A stretch of 64,000 nucleotides of DNA from Desmonostoc muscorum FACHB-395 (GTDB taxonomy: Bacteria; Cyanobacteriota; Cyanobacteriia; Cyanobacteriales; Nostocaceae), in NCBI RefSeq assembly GCF_014698035.1, contig NZ_JACJSF010000041.1, positions 1-64,000 of the forward strand. Reading direction: 5' to 3'. The notes below the pieces were generated by a model. That model did not search any database and had not been told where the DNA came from. It was given only the letters and a program-made list of their open reading frames with translations. Numbering within the stretch: the first letter of the stretch is position 1; every line of letters begins with the position of its first letter. A program made the position numbers and the translations under genes. Shown here one piece after another: positions 39,521 to 48,802 of this stretch.

Positions 39521-40576
39521 ATGCACAACAAATTATTTAATACTAATATCGACAACGCTAACATTGAGAACGATCGCATTTTATTAACTCCCAATGAAAT
39601 AAAATCAAAATTACCTTTAACACAATTAGCCGAACAAAGAGTTTTAGCATACAGACAGGAAATAGAAGATATCCTGGATTTTCAGGATCGGAGAAAGTTT
39701 ATAGTAGTTGGCCCATGCTCAATCCACGATCCAAAAGCAGCGCTCGAATATTCTGAAAGGTTGAAAGCGTTGTCTGAGCAAGTTAAGGATAAGCTGCTAC
39801 TAATAATGCGTGTATACTTTGAAAAGCCAAGAACAACCGTCGGTTGGAAAGGATTAATTAACGATCCAGATATGGATGATTCTTTCCATGTAGAGAATGG
39901 TTTATTAATTGCACGCGATCTGTTATTAAAAATTACAGAATTGGGATTACCTGCGGGTACAGAAGCATTAGATCCAATCATACCTCAATACATTAGTGAA
40001 CTGATTACATGGTCTGCTATTGGGGCACGCACGACCGAATCACAAACTCACCGTGAAATGGCAAGTGGACTTTCGATGCCTGTGGGTTTTAAAAACGGAA
40101 CTGATGGCAATATTCAAGTAGCTTTGAATGCCCTACAATCAGCTAGAAACCCGCATAATTTTCTGGGAATTAATCAAAACGGACAAGTCAGCGTCTTTCA
40201 AACTAAAGGGAATGGCTATGGTCACGTAATTTTAAGAGGTGGTAGTCAACCCAACTTTGATGCAGCAAATGTCAAATTAGTAGAAGATAAATTAAAACAG
40301 GCGAATTTACCACCAAGAATTGTTATCGACTGTAGCCACGGAAATACTAATAAAGATTACAAATTACAAGGTGCTGTTTTAGAAAATATTATTCAGCAAA
40401 TAGTAGATGGCAATACATCAATAGTTGGCATGATGCTGGAATCACATTTGTATGAAGGTAGTCAACCAATTACTGGTAAAGAAGAATTAAAATATGGAGT
40501 TTCTGTAACTGATAAATGTATTAGTTGGGAAGAAACCGAAAAAATTATTTTGGCTGCTTACGAAAAACTTAAGTAA
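39521..40576 (+). CDS. aroF: 3-deoxy-7-phosphoheptulonate (DAHP) synthase, class I
   Basis: 351 aa. First step of the shikimate pathway, joining PEP and erythrose 4-phosphate. Conserved: VVGPCSIHDPKAALEY, MRVYFEKPRTTVGWKGLIND, LPAGTEALDPIIPQY, WSAIGARTTESQTHREMASG, VGFKNGTDG, ILRGG, VIDCSHGNTNKD, and MLESHL near the end. These metal and substrate residues (Cys, His, Glu, Asp) are all present and the length equals the AroF/AroG/AroH group. Which feedback type it is cannot be assigned. Stand-alone. Confidence 0.96.
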   Translation: MHNKLFNTNIDNANIENDRILLTPNEIKSKLPLTQLAEQRVLAYRQEIEDILDFQDRRKFIVVGPCSIHDPKAALEYSERLKALSEQVKDKLLLIMRVYFEKPRTTVGWKGLINDPDMDDSFHVENGLLIARDLLLKITELGLPAGTEALDPIIPQYISELITWSAIGARTTESQTHREMASGLSMPVGFKNGTDGNIQVALNALQSARNPHNFLGINQNGQVSVFQTKGNGYGHVILRGGSQPNFDAANVKLVEDKLKQANLPPRIVIDCSHGNTNKDYKLQGAVLENIIQQIVDGNTSIVGMMLESHLYEGSQPITGKEELKYGVSVTDKCISWEETEKIILAAYEKLK

Positions 40577-40631
40577 ATACCATAATTGGGATTTCCAGAG
40601 GGTTTGAATCTTAATCACCAACGCTTGTAGT

Positions 40632-40659
40632 AATAACGTGTAAAATTTTACACGTTATT
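40632..40659. terminator. 28-bp perfect palindrome after the DAHP synthase gene
   Basis: AATAACGTGTAAAA and its exact complement, beginning 55 nt past the stop. It ends in ATTT on both strands, so it may work as a weak, two-way terminator or mRNA stabiliser. Confidence 0.5.
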
Positions 40660-41158
40660 TAGTATTTATCAGAAACGACTATGAACACAATAACTTTTTT
40701 GCTTTCCTCTTTTTTCCTATAGATGCTGTTTCATATCTATTGGTATTGTGATATCAGTCTATTATTATTTGCTGTAAGAATAAATCTCGGTTTTCCAGCC
40801 AGGTATAACCCAATACGGTTCAGTTAATAAAAATAGTAGGTTGCCTTGAGGAATAGCGAAACCCAAGCTACACCACTTTTGGTTTTTACCCTTAACTAAA
40901 CCGTATTTAGGTATAATCTGGCTTATCTAATCTTTTAGAACTCAAAAATATTGCTAACTGCTTCACCTACTATTATCTGAAAACTACTTGTAGATAAAAT
41001 CATTTTTCAGACTATTGATAGACCCTCATATCAGTATAAAGATAGAAAGAATACTTTCAGTCAATCAGGTAATATCAATTTTAATCCTAATAATTGCTGT
41101 GTTTCTTAAAATTTTATTTAAGTGATGTTACACAACAAATGTAGGTAGCGGTAAATAT

Positions 41159-41188
41159 TACCCCGTTTCTCCTGCGGGGTTTTTCTTT
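41159..41188 (+). terminator. orphan intrinsic terminator
   Basis: ACCCCG TTTCTCCTG CGGGGT followed by TTTTC on the plus strand. The only gene on the right is leftward and the nearest plus-strand gene ended 580 nt earlier, so it may end a small RNA. Confidence 0.65.
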
Positions 41189-41233
41189 GAGTTACCGATG
41201 TCTACAGAGAGTTACCTTAGCCAAGCAAATCTA

Positions 41234-41737
41234 CTAAGCCTGTAATACCTTAAACCACTTATTCAAAACTGTGCTGATGGTTTTCTTAATCTGATGATTA
41301 CGGCTCCACTTCTGGAATGCTATTTCATACTCTTCGCCTTTGATTTGAAAAGTATTCCATACATCCAGTCCTACAGGTAATCCGCAGAATAGCAAAATGT
41401 ACAGCGACCAAGAAATTCCGCCACCAGTTAGTAAATTTAGCAGTATAAAAAAGCCATTAAAAATTGCATAATTCCCTAGGCGCTTCTGAAATCTTCTAAT
41501 CCGGTAAGCGTCAAAAGCTTTTCGCTGTTGGACTTGACCTTGTTGTACTAACCAGTCGCGCTCGGCTAATTTTAAAGAATCAGGTGAAATTTCTAACTCA
41601 GCAGCAATTTCTAATATCTGCTCATAAGAAAATTCTGTATTTTTGTCATTAGCTTGACGAGCGATCGCTAAGTGTAGAATTTGTTGGACATCTTCTTGGC
41701 TATAAGAGCGGATGCTGTGAGGTTCAAACGCCGTCAT
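41234..41737 (-). CDS. 2TM domain-containing protein
   Basis: 167 aa. N-terminal soluble helical region resembling an SHOCT/UvrD-like motif (YSYEQILEIAAELEISPDSL in part) and then a 2TM module, RIRRFQKRLGNYAIFNGFFI with helices NYAIFNGFFILLNLLTG and LYILLFCGLPVGLDVWNTF, characteristic of the 2TM (PF13239-like) family. Likely a small inner-membrane protein, function unknown. A 5' AGAGAAAG precedes the ATG. Confidence 0.75.
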   Translation of the reverse strand: MTAFEPHSIRSYSQEDVQQILHLAIARQANDKNTEFSYEQILEIAAELEISPDSLKLAERDWLVQQGQVQQRKAFDAYRIRRFQKRLGNYAIFNGFFILLNLLTGGGISWSLYILLFCGLPVGLDVWNTFQIKGEEYEIAFQKWSRNHQIKKTISTVLNKWFKVLQA

Positions 41738-42261
41738 AATTCTTTCTCTTATTATTACTTTTAATAGAAATTTGCTGCCCGATAGATTGTAAGTAGCTAT
41801 GCCAGTACTATTTACATTATCTCTACATTAGCAAATCTAGATGTTGTCGTGCGTCTAATGTGTTGATATACTACTCAGGACTCATGACTAGTAGTCTGCC
41901 AACCCAAAAATGCGCTTGTGAGGTCTGGGGAAAGGGGAAAGGGTAAGGGATTTAAAACCTTTCCCCCTTCCCCCTTACCCTTTACCCCGCTTTCGTCACG
42001 AAAGCGAACTACTAGTAGACTGTGATTGTCGATAGGCTTGGCACTCTCCAGGCTGGAGCGTCTTTGTGAGGAGCAGGGTAGCCACGAACGATTCTTTAAT
42101 CTTAAGACATAAGTTGCTCAAATCTTGCTGGCGCTAAGTTGAGTAGATGACTCATCTCCTCCACTTTCCCCTCAATATAAAGACTCTCCAAATATCCGAA
42201 TCCGATCGGATGCAGCAGAGCATAATATCGAAAGAACAAGCACTAACAAGGATGTAACTCA
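41738..42261. other. 0.52-kb spacer with insertion-like repeat
   Basis: Divergent spacer. At 41899-42010 lies a G-rich/C-rich inverted sequence (GGGGAAAGGGGAAAGGG and CCCTTACCCTTTACCCC) with a CGCTTTCGTCACGAAAGCG hairpin, flanked by near-identical ACTAGTAGTCTG (41887-41898) and ACTAGTAGACTG (42011-42022). Confidence 0.5.
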
Positions 42262-42978
42262 ATGGTTGAAGAAAATGGATCGATTCGTACCCTATCGGTT
42301 GATATTGGTGGTAGTGGCGTTAAGGCTATGGTTTTAGATATTACGGGAAGTCCTGTAACAGAAAGAGCGCGTTTAGATACACCTCAACCTGCTACACCAG
42401 ATGTTGTAATTAATGCAATTGTTGTGTTAGCTGCGGCTCAAGGTGAATTTCATCGTGTTTCGGTGGGTTTTCCTGGCGTGGTTCGATGCGGAGTCACGGA
42501 AACGGCGGTAAACTTACATCCAGATTGGATTGGATTTGATTTGGAAACAGCGTTATTAAAACACTTAAACAAGCCTGTACGGGTGATTAATGATGCAGAT
42601 ATGCAGGGGTTTGGTGCGATCGCAGGTAAAGGTGTAGAACTGGTGATTACTCTCGGTACAGGGTTTGGTTCAGCTTTATTTGTAGACGGTAAGCTAGTAC
42701 CAAATATGGAAATGGGACATCATCCGTTTCGCAAAGGAGAGACTTTTGAGCAGCAGTTAGGGCGTGCAGAGTTAGAAAAAATTGGTGAGAAAAGATGGAA
42801 TAGGCGTTTAGAAAAGGCGATCGCATCCTTACAACATCTGTTCAATTATGATTACCTTTACATTGGCGGTGGTGAAGCTGTAAGAGTGAATTTCCAGCTA
42901 CCTTTAAATGTAAAACTCATCCCTAATATTACTGGTTTATTAGGTGGTATTGCTTTGTGGCGAGATGAAAAAAGGTAA
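42262..42978 (+). CDS. ppgK: ROK-family kinase, probably polyphosphate glucokinase
   Basis: 238 aa. Phosphorylates glucose with polyphosphate (and possibly ATP). Phosphate-1 loop LSVDIGGSGVKAMVLD at the N-terminus, VSVGFPGVVR, RVINDADMQGFGA with the catalytic Asp, VITLGTGFGSALF, and EMGHHPFRKGETFEQ, the last resembling polyphosphate glucokinases. Shorter than typical ROK repressors because it lacks an HTH. AAGGAT precedes the ATG. Cytoplasmic, feeding glycolysis or sucrose/glycogen cycling. Confidence 0.85.
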   Translation: MVEENGSIRTLSVDIGGSGVKAMVLDITGSPVTERARLDTPQPATPDVVINAIVVLAAAQGEFHRVSVGFPGVVRCGVTETAVNLHPDWIGFDLETALLKHLNKPVRVINDADMQGFGAIAGKGVELVITLGTGFGSALFVDGKLVPNMEMGHHPFRKGETFEQQLGRAELEKIGEKRWNRRLEKAIASLQHLFNYDYLYIGGGEAVRVNFQLPLNVKLIPNITGLLGGIALWRDEKR

Positions 42979-43856
42979 AAAGTTTTTCAACATCCACAAC
43001 TAAGCGTACTAAGCAATGTCTAAGGGCGAGCTACACCTACGCGCTCATAAGGTGCATCCTTTCTTAACATTTAAAAATGTTATAAAAATTAACACAGGTT
43101 AAGCAGAGAATTGTATACACATTATTTACATTGCTACCATCTAACTTTGTCATGCAGTAGTCTCAACTCTAGTTTAAATTCAAGACCGTACAACAACGTT
43201 GTGCGGTTTCATCTTCTTGAGGTCGAAGTATGTGTTTTCTGAGAATAGGGCGAAGGAGCCATATAAATTCAATTACAAAGCAAATATTTAGGAAACATAG
43301 CTGAATATTTCCAGATTAAAGTTGACAAAATTAGATAATGGTGTGACGACCAGCATGTATCCTGCGATATAAAAGTGAATGATAAAAAGTTGATAACCCC
43401 CTCTAAAGGAGGACAAATTGTTTAAAATCAAGAGTTTATCATTATTGTCAAATCTTGCATTGATAAATGCTTAAAAAACAGACTCAGAGAATTCACAGGA
43501 TTTTTGCTGGTAGTATCAAATATGCTAAAAGTAGCATCAGCATATCAAGCATAAGCCAAAGGTAACGAGAAAAATTTCTTTGATGGCATTCCCAGAGAAT
43601 CATATAGTATGTTATTGTCTAAACCGTTGATTTAAATAGCATATCTTAGAAGTTAGTGGCTTGATTGAAGATAAAAAAGGCACAAAACTAATAATATTAG
43701 TCTCATTAGATGGAATCGGAGGTGAGCAAATATGAGCATGATAATATTATCTGAAAAATTAGTACATGACTTTTTTATTTAGTCAGTATGTATTATCCTG
43801 AACAGCAGCAATGTTGTTAGTTAAAAGAAATATTGGTTAAAGTAAAATGAACTACA
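42979..43856. other. 0.88-kb AT-rich spacer, one micro-ORF
   Basis: No gene of ordinary size. A 16-codon ORF with strong Shine-Dalgarno sits at 43732. CGTACAACAACGTTGTGCGG (about 43186) is a small hairpin. Confidence 0.45.
43732..43782 (+). CDS. 16-aa micro-ORF, possible leader peptide
   Basis: MSMIILSEKLVHDFFI, then TAG. Preceded by GGAGGT, the best ribosome site in the spacer, at 8 nt. It ends 74 nt before the peptidoglycan-binding gene on the same strand, so it could be a leader or a true micropeptide. Length alone makes chance likely. Confidence 0.3.
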   Translation: MSMIILSEKLVHDFFI

Positions 43857-44411
43857 ATGACTGAAATTGGCCTGATGATGACGGGCGTATTAACAATAAG
43901 ACAAGCATTTGGAACCAATTTGCCACAACAGCAATTAGTTCAGATGGAAAATGACGAAAAGCAGTCAAAACAGAATGAGTCGGAGATAACTGCTCAAGTC
44001 ACACCACCTGAATTTATGCAGACAAATGAGATTTCCCAAGCTTCTCCCTCAGCGATCGCACTAGAGAAAGGACACATACTTCAGAAAATCAGCAAAAATA
44101 ATCAGTTCCTAGCTTCTTCTAACTTAGGTAAGTCTAAAAAGCATTCTCAGTCTGTAGGTAAAGTCCGCATAAAGGTTACAGGACGTTTCCAGAGGTTTAG
44201 TAGCCAACCTATGCCGACTCTTTATTTCGGTAGCTCTGGTCTTGCTGTCAGAGTCTTACAACGGCTGTTAGTGGCTAATGGCTATGCCGTAAGAGTGGAT
44301 GGGATTTATGGCGCACTGACAGAAACTGCTGTCAAAGCCTTTCAAAACCAGCAGAATTTAGGAACGGATGGAATAGTTGGTCAGCGAACTTGGCGGGCGT
44401 TGACAACTTAG
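43857..44411 (+). CDS. peptidoglycan-binding domain protein (PG_binding_1)
   Basis: 184 aa. The C-terminal about 60 residues form a single PG_binding_1 domain: LYFGSSGLAVRVLQRLLVAN, DGIYGALTETAVKAFQ, LGTDGIVGQRTWRAL. The N-terminal 110 residues are low-complexity, Gln/Ser-rich, with no clear signal peptide, though MTGVLTIRQAFG may be the tail of one if the start is further upstream. Probably envelope-associated. Stand-alone. Confidence 0.8.
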   Translation: MTEIGLMMTGVLTIRQAFGTNLPQQQLVQMENDEKQSKQNESEITAQVTPPEFMQTNEISQASPSAIALEKGHILQKISKNNQFLASSNLGKSKKHSQSVGKVRIKVTGRFQRFSSQPMPTLYFGSSGLAVRVLQRLLVANGYAVRVDGIYGALTETAVKAFQNQQNLGTDGIVGQRTWRALTT

Positions 44412-44456
44412 TCATTTGTCCTTGGCCATAACAAATGACTAATGACAAATGGCAAA

Positions 44457-46877
44457 TTACCGATATTTATGCTGCTCTAATAGTTGTTGCGCTCTTGGCT
44501 TATAAATTAAATAGAACAAAGCCTCAAGATAACGTAACAAATCTTCCCGATTCTCCTTCGAGGTAAAGTTCCAGAAGCCATAAATTCGTGCTAATGATAA
44601 CAACTTGCTAGTGTGAATTTTCCAAGTATAGGTGCTATAAACTCGGTCAATGCCTCGCTGCGAAATTTCATTCCAATAGTTAGGATTCTGTTCGCATTTA
44701 GTAATGAAGTCCACAATTTTTGTGGCTGTCTCATCTAAATTTGTTGGGTTAATCAAAAAGCCATTAACCTTATCTTGAATAATCTCTAGTGGCCCACCAA
44801 ACTGTGTGGCAAAAGTCGGTAATCCTGAAACCATCGACTCTAAAATTGTCAAACCAAAAGCTTCAAATAAAGCTGGTTGTACAAAAATTCCCTGATGATC
44901 GGCAATGACTCGGTAAATTTCACCAGAATCGGTTTTAGTTAGGCGCACACCCAGCCAACGAATCTTTCCGTGGAGATTGTACTCCTCAATGATTTGATAG
45001 AGTTTGATAATTTCGTCACGTTCTTCGTTGTCGCCTGATTCCTCTACACGTAACTTACCCGCTACCAAAATTAAGTTGTAATGCTCCTGTAATTCTTTAC
45101 TTTGACCATAACATTCAGCTAAACCTGTGAGGTTTTTGATGTGGTCAAGTCGCGCCATTGAGAAGAGAGGGCGCTTGTTAGGATCATCGAGTTTGCCAAA
45201 TATTTGCGCGGGGTCTTCCAGAGTAAAGAGTGTTTCTGCAAGGCGTTGGCGATCGCTCTCGACTCTATCTTTAGTCCGGGTGTAGGGGAAGTAATTATTT
45301 TCGTTTACTCCAGGCGGTACGACATTAAATTTGGGACTAAATAATTCAATGCCATTGGTAACATGGTACAACTCCGGCATGGTGAAGCACTTATAAGACT
45401 CGTACTGTCCGACACTATCCGGTGTTCCCACAATTTCTTGATAAGTGCTGCTGACAACAAAATTGGCAGCATTCATCGCAATCAAGTCAGCTGTGAATTG
45501 CAATGAAAAATGATATTTCTCCTCTAATTCTTGCCAGTAGAGGTTACTGAATAAGTATTTAGATTTTTCCAAAGCATGGGCAACATTGCATTGGGTAACT
45601 TTCAGCCGTCGCGCCAGCAAGAATGCTATTAAATTCCCATCAGTATAGTTTCCAACTATTAAATCAGGTGTGCCGTGGAATTCTGCCCGTAGTTCTCTTT
45701 CTGAGTCAATGGCGAAAGTTTCTAAATAAGGCCAAAACTCAAACCGGGAAATCCAGTTTTGAGTCATGTTAGGATTAAATTCCCGCAAAGGCACTCGCAA
45801 AATCCAGGCATTTTCGGTACCGTGGACTTTTTCTAGCCGTTGATTACAAAGAGTGCCATCACTATTGGGAATCAAGCGGGTGAGAATAATTACCTTTGGC
45901 TCGACATTCAATTTCTCTAAACCAGCTAGCAGGACATCTTCTTGTAGCTGCTTCTCTAGGCTCTTAGCCTGGTCAAGGACGTAAACAACCTGACCGCCAG
46001 TATCGGGACGACCCAACACTCCCTCTTGCCCAAACCAGCCGTGAGCCGACACTAAGACGATTCTAAAAATCATCGGGATACGAGAAATGAAGGCTTCTAG
46101 GGTCTGGGGATCGGCAGAATCAATCAATTCATCGAGAATATTTAAAGTTTCCCGCACGCGTGCTGCGGTGTTACCCCAACCCGGCTCAAAACCCATTGAC
46201 TGCAATTGGAACCGGAATTGTTCGTAGGGTTCATCTTCGGGGCGATTATTAACAAAGCCGATCGCTTTCTTAACTTGCTCTGAAAGTTGCTGCTGCGATT
46301 GAATGCGATCGTTGACTAGCAGTTGGACACCGTTGTAATGGTGCAGGCGCAAGAAATTCAATAAGCTGTCCAGCAATTGCTTGGAGTCTTGAAAGATTTT
46401 GCTGGATAGATAGCGGTTGAGAAATTGTACCCCTTTACCAATATTTTTGGGGTCGCGGATGATTGGGGTGTAGTCGTAAAATGGTCCGAAGTCCAATTCT
46501 AGCAGGTCGCCGTCGTTGGGATGAAATTTGTTCACCAAGCGATCGCGCAAATCCAGCAAATCCTGTACGGTCATCGGCTCAATGCTCAAGTCTGATGTCA
46601 ACCAATAAACTTCTTGGCTAGCAATCTTCGAACGGATGATGAAACAGAAGTTGGAATCTTCCTGAATAATTTCCTGAGTATAGTAAATCAGTTTGCCTAA
46701 CTCAGAGGTAGTGTAATAAGCCTCTGGTTTCTGGGACTTTGAGCAATACTCACTATATACATTGAGTATATCGTTCCGCAGCAAGTACTTCTTTTCTTGT
46801 TGGCGTAATTCACTAAGAAAGGAACGCAAATCACTTCTTTCTTCACTATCTAAGACTGCTTGAAGCAATTCAGACAT
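44457..46877 (-). CDS. susA: sucrose synthase
   Basis: 806 aa from ATG 46877, preceded by GGAG at 5 nt; this length equals Anabaena SusA, so a start ten codons further upstream is not used. Reversibly converts sucrose plus UDP/ADP to fructose and NDP-glucose. GT-B fold: VLVSAHGWFGQEGVLGRPDTGGQ (in part) for fructose/nucleotide binding, GNYTDGNLIAFLLARRL, FSMARLDHIKNLTGL, and the EFGLTxLE-type loop EAFGLTILESMVSGLPTFAT with GGPLEII. In heterocystous cyanobacteria it cleaves sucrose and affects glycogen and diazotrophic growth. Downstream gap to the PG-binding gene carries heptamer-like repeats. Confidence 0.97.
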   Translation of the reverse strand: MSELLQAVLDSEERSDLRSFLSELRQQEKKYLLRNDILNVYSEYCSKSQKPEAYYTTSELGKLIYYTQEIIQEDSNFCFIIRSKIASQEVYWLTSDLSIEPMTVQDLLDLRDRLVNKFHPNDGDLLELDFGPFYDYTPIIRDPKNIGKGVQFLNRYLSSKIFQDSKQLLDSLLNFLRLHHYNGVQLLVNDRIQSQQQLSEQVKKAIGFVNNRPEDEPYEQFRFQLQSMGFEPGWGNTAARVRETLNILDELIDSADPQTLEAFISRIPMIFRIVLVSAHGWFGQEGVLGRPDTGGQVVYVLDQAKSLEKQLQEDVLLAGLEKLNVEPKVIILTRLIPNSDGTLCNQRLEKVHGTENAWILRVPLREFNPNMTQNWISRFEFWPYLETFAIDSERELRAEFHGTPDLIVGNYTDGNLIAFLLARRLKVTQCNVAHALEKSKYLFSNLYWQELEEKYHFSLQFTADLIAMNAANFVVSSTYQEIVGTPDSVGQYESYKCFTMPELYHVTNGIELFSPKFNVVPPGVNENNYFPYTRTKDRVESDRQRLAETLFTLEDPAQIFGKLDDPNKRPLFSMARLDHIKNLTGLAECYGQSKELQEHYNLILVAGKLRVEESGDNEERDEIIKLYQIIEEYNLHGKIRWLGVRLTKTDSGEIYRVIADHQGIFVQPALFEAFGLTILESMVSGLPTFATQFGGPLEIIQDKVNGFLINPTNLDETATKIVDFITKCEQNPNYWNEISQRGIDRVYSTYTWKIHTSKLLSLARIYGFWNFTSKENREDLLRYLEALFYLIYKPRAQQLLEQHKYR

Positions 46878-47552
46878 GGCAACTCCACTAGATGACGATG
46901 TTTGCATTGTTGATTTTCAAGGCGAGACGAAATAAGCCTCTACCTTTTGTTAGACCAGATATAAACATGAAATAATAGAGATAAATATGATTTATCTGTG
47001 TACCTAAAAGTATCAATTTTTCAATAGGTACTTAAATCATGTTCTACTTTACTTAAAGTATCTATGACTCAGTATTTTTGGCTCTAACTAAAGGAATACA
47101 ATTTTTATTTCTTTTGACAGATGTTATTAAAAAAGCTCATAGTAATTTAGGCGCGATCTATTGTGCCTTAAAATTATTGATTTAATCTTTACTATATAAT
47201 TTATTCGCGTATATCGGATGATTATCATACCGAGATATCAAGATTTAGCTAAAAACTTCTGTAATGCTTGTAAGTCAATACTTTTTTCGGTTTCCCCAGG
47301 ATGCTAATATTCATTTTTTTAGTGGTGTAGATGATATATTATGCAATTTTGATCGTTGCCAACATTCTGAGAATTCAGATATAGATTATTCTATTGCTAT
47401 TATCTATATCTAAATACATGAAACAAAAGTTAATAATTTATTTTTAACATAAACTATAATAAATTAAAATCAATTTTTGTTTAAATATAGACTAATCATT
47501 ATTTGCATTAGTTATAGTTTAAGCAAAAGTTGTTTAAGTAGGGTCTGTTTAT

Positions 47553-47669
47553 ATGGCTACTAATACACCTAAGTTAATAGCTTCTGACCACAGTATAGGC
47601 AACATTTTGATTATCTCCTTGCTGGCCTTTTGTGGGCTGACTTTTATCATCCTTCTAGGAATTTTCTAA
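47553..47669 (+). CDS. 38-aa single-span membrane micro-protein
   Basis: ATG to TAA, 38 codons: a polar N-terminus (MATNTPKLIASDHSIGN), then one hydrophobic helix (ILIISLLAFCGLTFIILLGI) and F at the end. Followed at 47704 by a strong intrinsic terminator on the same strand. This layout (short leader, one helix, own terminator) is typical of small photosynthetic or NDH complex subunits, but I do not recognise it as one. A poor GTAGGG lies upstream of the ATG. Confidence 0.6.
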   Translation: MATNTPKLIASDHSIGNILIISLLAFCGLTFIILLGIF

Positions 47670-47703
47670 CGGCTAAATGTGCGTTCAAAAACTTCTGAGG
47701 CTT

Positions 47704-47740
47704 AGATTCCTGATTTTTCTAAAAAGTCAGGAATCTTATT
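47704..47740 (+). terminator. intrinsic terminator after the 38-aa ORF
   Basis: AGATTCCTGA (47704-47713) pairs with TCAGGAATCT (47727-47736), with inner TTTTT/AAAAA pairing, followed by TATT. It is 35 nt after the micro-ORF stop. Confidence 0.8.
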
Positions 47741-48070
47741 AATATAAATAGTTAATTTATCCGAGATTGACGAAAAAGGATTATCAAGCTTTCTGCACTA
47801 TCGAGGTTGCTTAGATATGTACTTCTGCAAAAAAACAACATTTTGTAAAAGAGAAGTGAACATTGCACACTTAATTTTCTTTTAGCAAGTAGATTTGCTT
47901 ATATACATTAAAACCTTTATAATATATTCTTATGAATTATGGCAGATTTGCGATCCTTCCAAGTTCATTAACTTGTAGGTGACAGTTACTTGCTAAAGTA
48001 ATGGTTATGAATTATCACAACCGCAACCCATCTTTTATAAGAACTTATGGATCATTATGAAATTATATAG

Positions 48071-48144
48071 GGCGAACGACGGGACTCGAACCCGCGAATG
48101 GTGGTACCACAAACCACTGCCTTAACCACTTGGCTACGCTCGCC
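48071..48144 (-). tRNA. trnH-GUG: tRNA-His (GUG)
   Basis: The reverse complement folds as a cloverleaf: acceptor GCGAGCG with CGTTCGC, D-arm GCC...GGC, anticodon stem GTGGT/ACCAC with 7-nt loop TTGTGGT (anticodon GTG), and T-arm GCGGG TTCGAGT CCCGT. The extra G-1 opposite C73, the histidine identity pair, is gene-encoded. CCA is not encoded. Confidence 0.96.
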
Positions 48145-48267
48145 ATTCAACAATTTGAATTATAGCAATAATTTGGCAAACGATCAAGAGTTTATGTTCA
48201 AGGAACGGACTCAGCTGATTTAGAGTCTCTGAAATCTAACGATTACAATGTATTTTACTTGGCAAAC

Positions 48268-48651
48268 ATGAAACCCCTAACCATCATTGCATATACTGGA
48301 GCAGCAGCAGGACTCGCCGCCTTGGGTGTGACAATGGCAAAGACTAATCCCAGTCAGGTTGAATATGAAGAATATGCAGTGCAACGGTTGACAGAATACT
48401 TAAAAACCGATGTATGCAAAAAAACTACGAATATTATAGAAAATTTAATCCATTTTAATTGTGATAAGTTGGTTGACTCAGCTAACCCACAAATCCAAGG
48501 AATTATTGCCAGGACTACAGAAAGACAAAATTTTATGATTTTTAGCATTTACCGTACAGATTTAAAAATAAATTCTTGGATACCTTCATACAAATTTGAA
48601 ACGGTGGGAGCTTTTGATCAATTTTATACATACACTGCCGAAGAACAATAG
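48268..48651 (+). CDS. DUF4359 family protein
   Basis: 127 aa from ATG 48268; a TTG three codons upstream is possible. N-terminal hydrophobic helix ITIAYTGAAAGLAALGVTMA-like (signal/anchor, with MKPLTIIAYTGAAAGLAALG), then YEEYAVQRLTEYLKTDVCKK, CDKLVDSANPQIQGIIARTT and RQNFMIFSIYRTDL. These match the cyanobacterial DUF4359 family; function unknown. One Cys in each half could form a disulfide in the periplasm. Confidence 0.75.
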   Translation: MKPLTIIAYTGAAAGLAALGVTMAKTNPSQVEYEEYAVQRLTEYLKTDVCKKTTNIIENLIHFNCDKLVDSANPQIQGIIARTTERQNFMIFSIYRTDLKINSWIPSYKFETVGAFDQFYTYTAEEQ

Positions 48652-48802
48652 CGCAATCAGAAGTGGAAGAATATAACAGTGATTTAGAATACTTGTATTT
48701 AGTAATTTATAATAGTTTCAATAATCACCAGAGTAATTATTACCACCAGCTTAATATTAAGTAAAATATGAACATTAGTCACTGAGAGTTCAAGCTTTGC
48801 CG

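Larger units (their letters stand above)
40577..41233. other. 0.66-kb spacer with two hairpins
   Basis: Contains a 28-bp palindrome just after the DAHP synthase gene (40632-40659) and a separate intrinsic terminator at 41159-41188 that belongs to no annotated gene. Sequence between is AT-rich with no ORF. Confidence 0.5.
46878..48070. other. 1.2-kb spacer between susA and tRNA-His
   Basis: Long AT-rich region; the only gene-like item is the 38-codon membrane ORF at 47553. The susA promoter must be at its left end, but no motif could be assigned. Confidence 0.45.

Noticed and set aside
48660-48802. Cobalamin riboswitch upstream of cbiX-cobA
   Set aside because: The short leader lacks the conserved B12-box (GCCACTG-like) and shows no matching structure.
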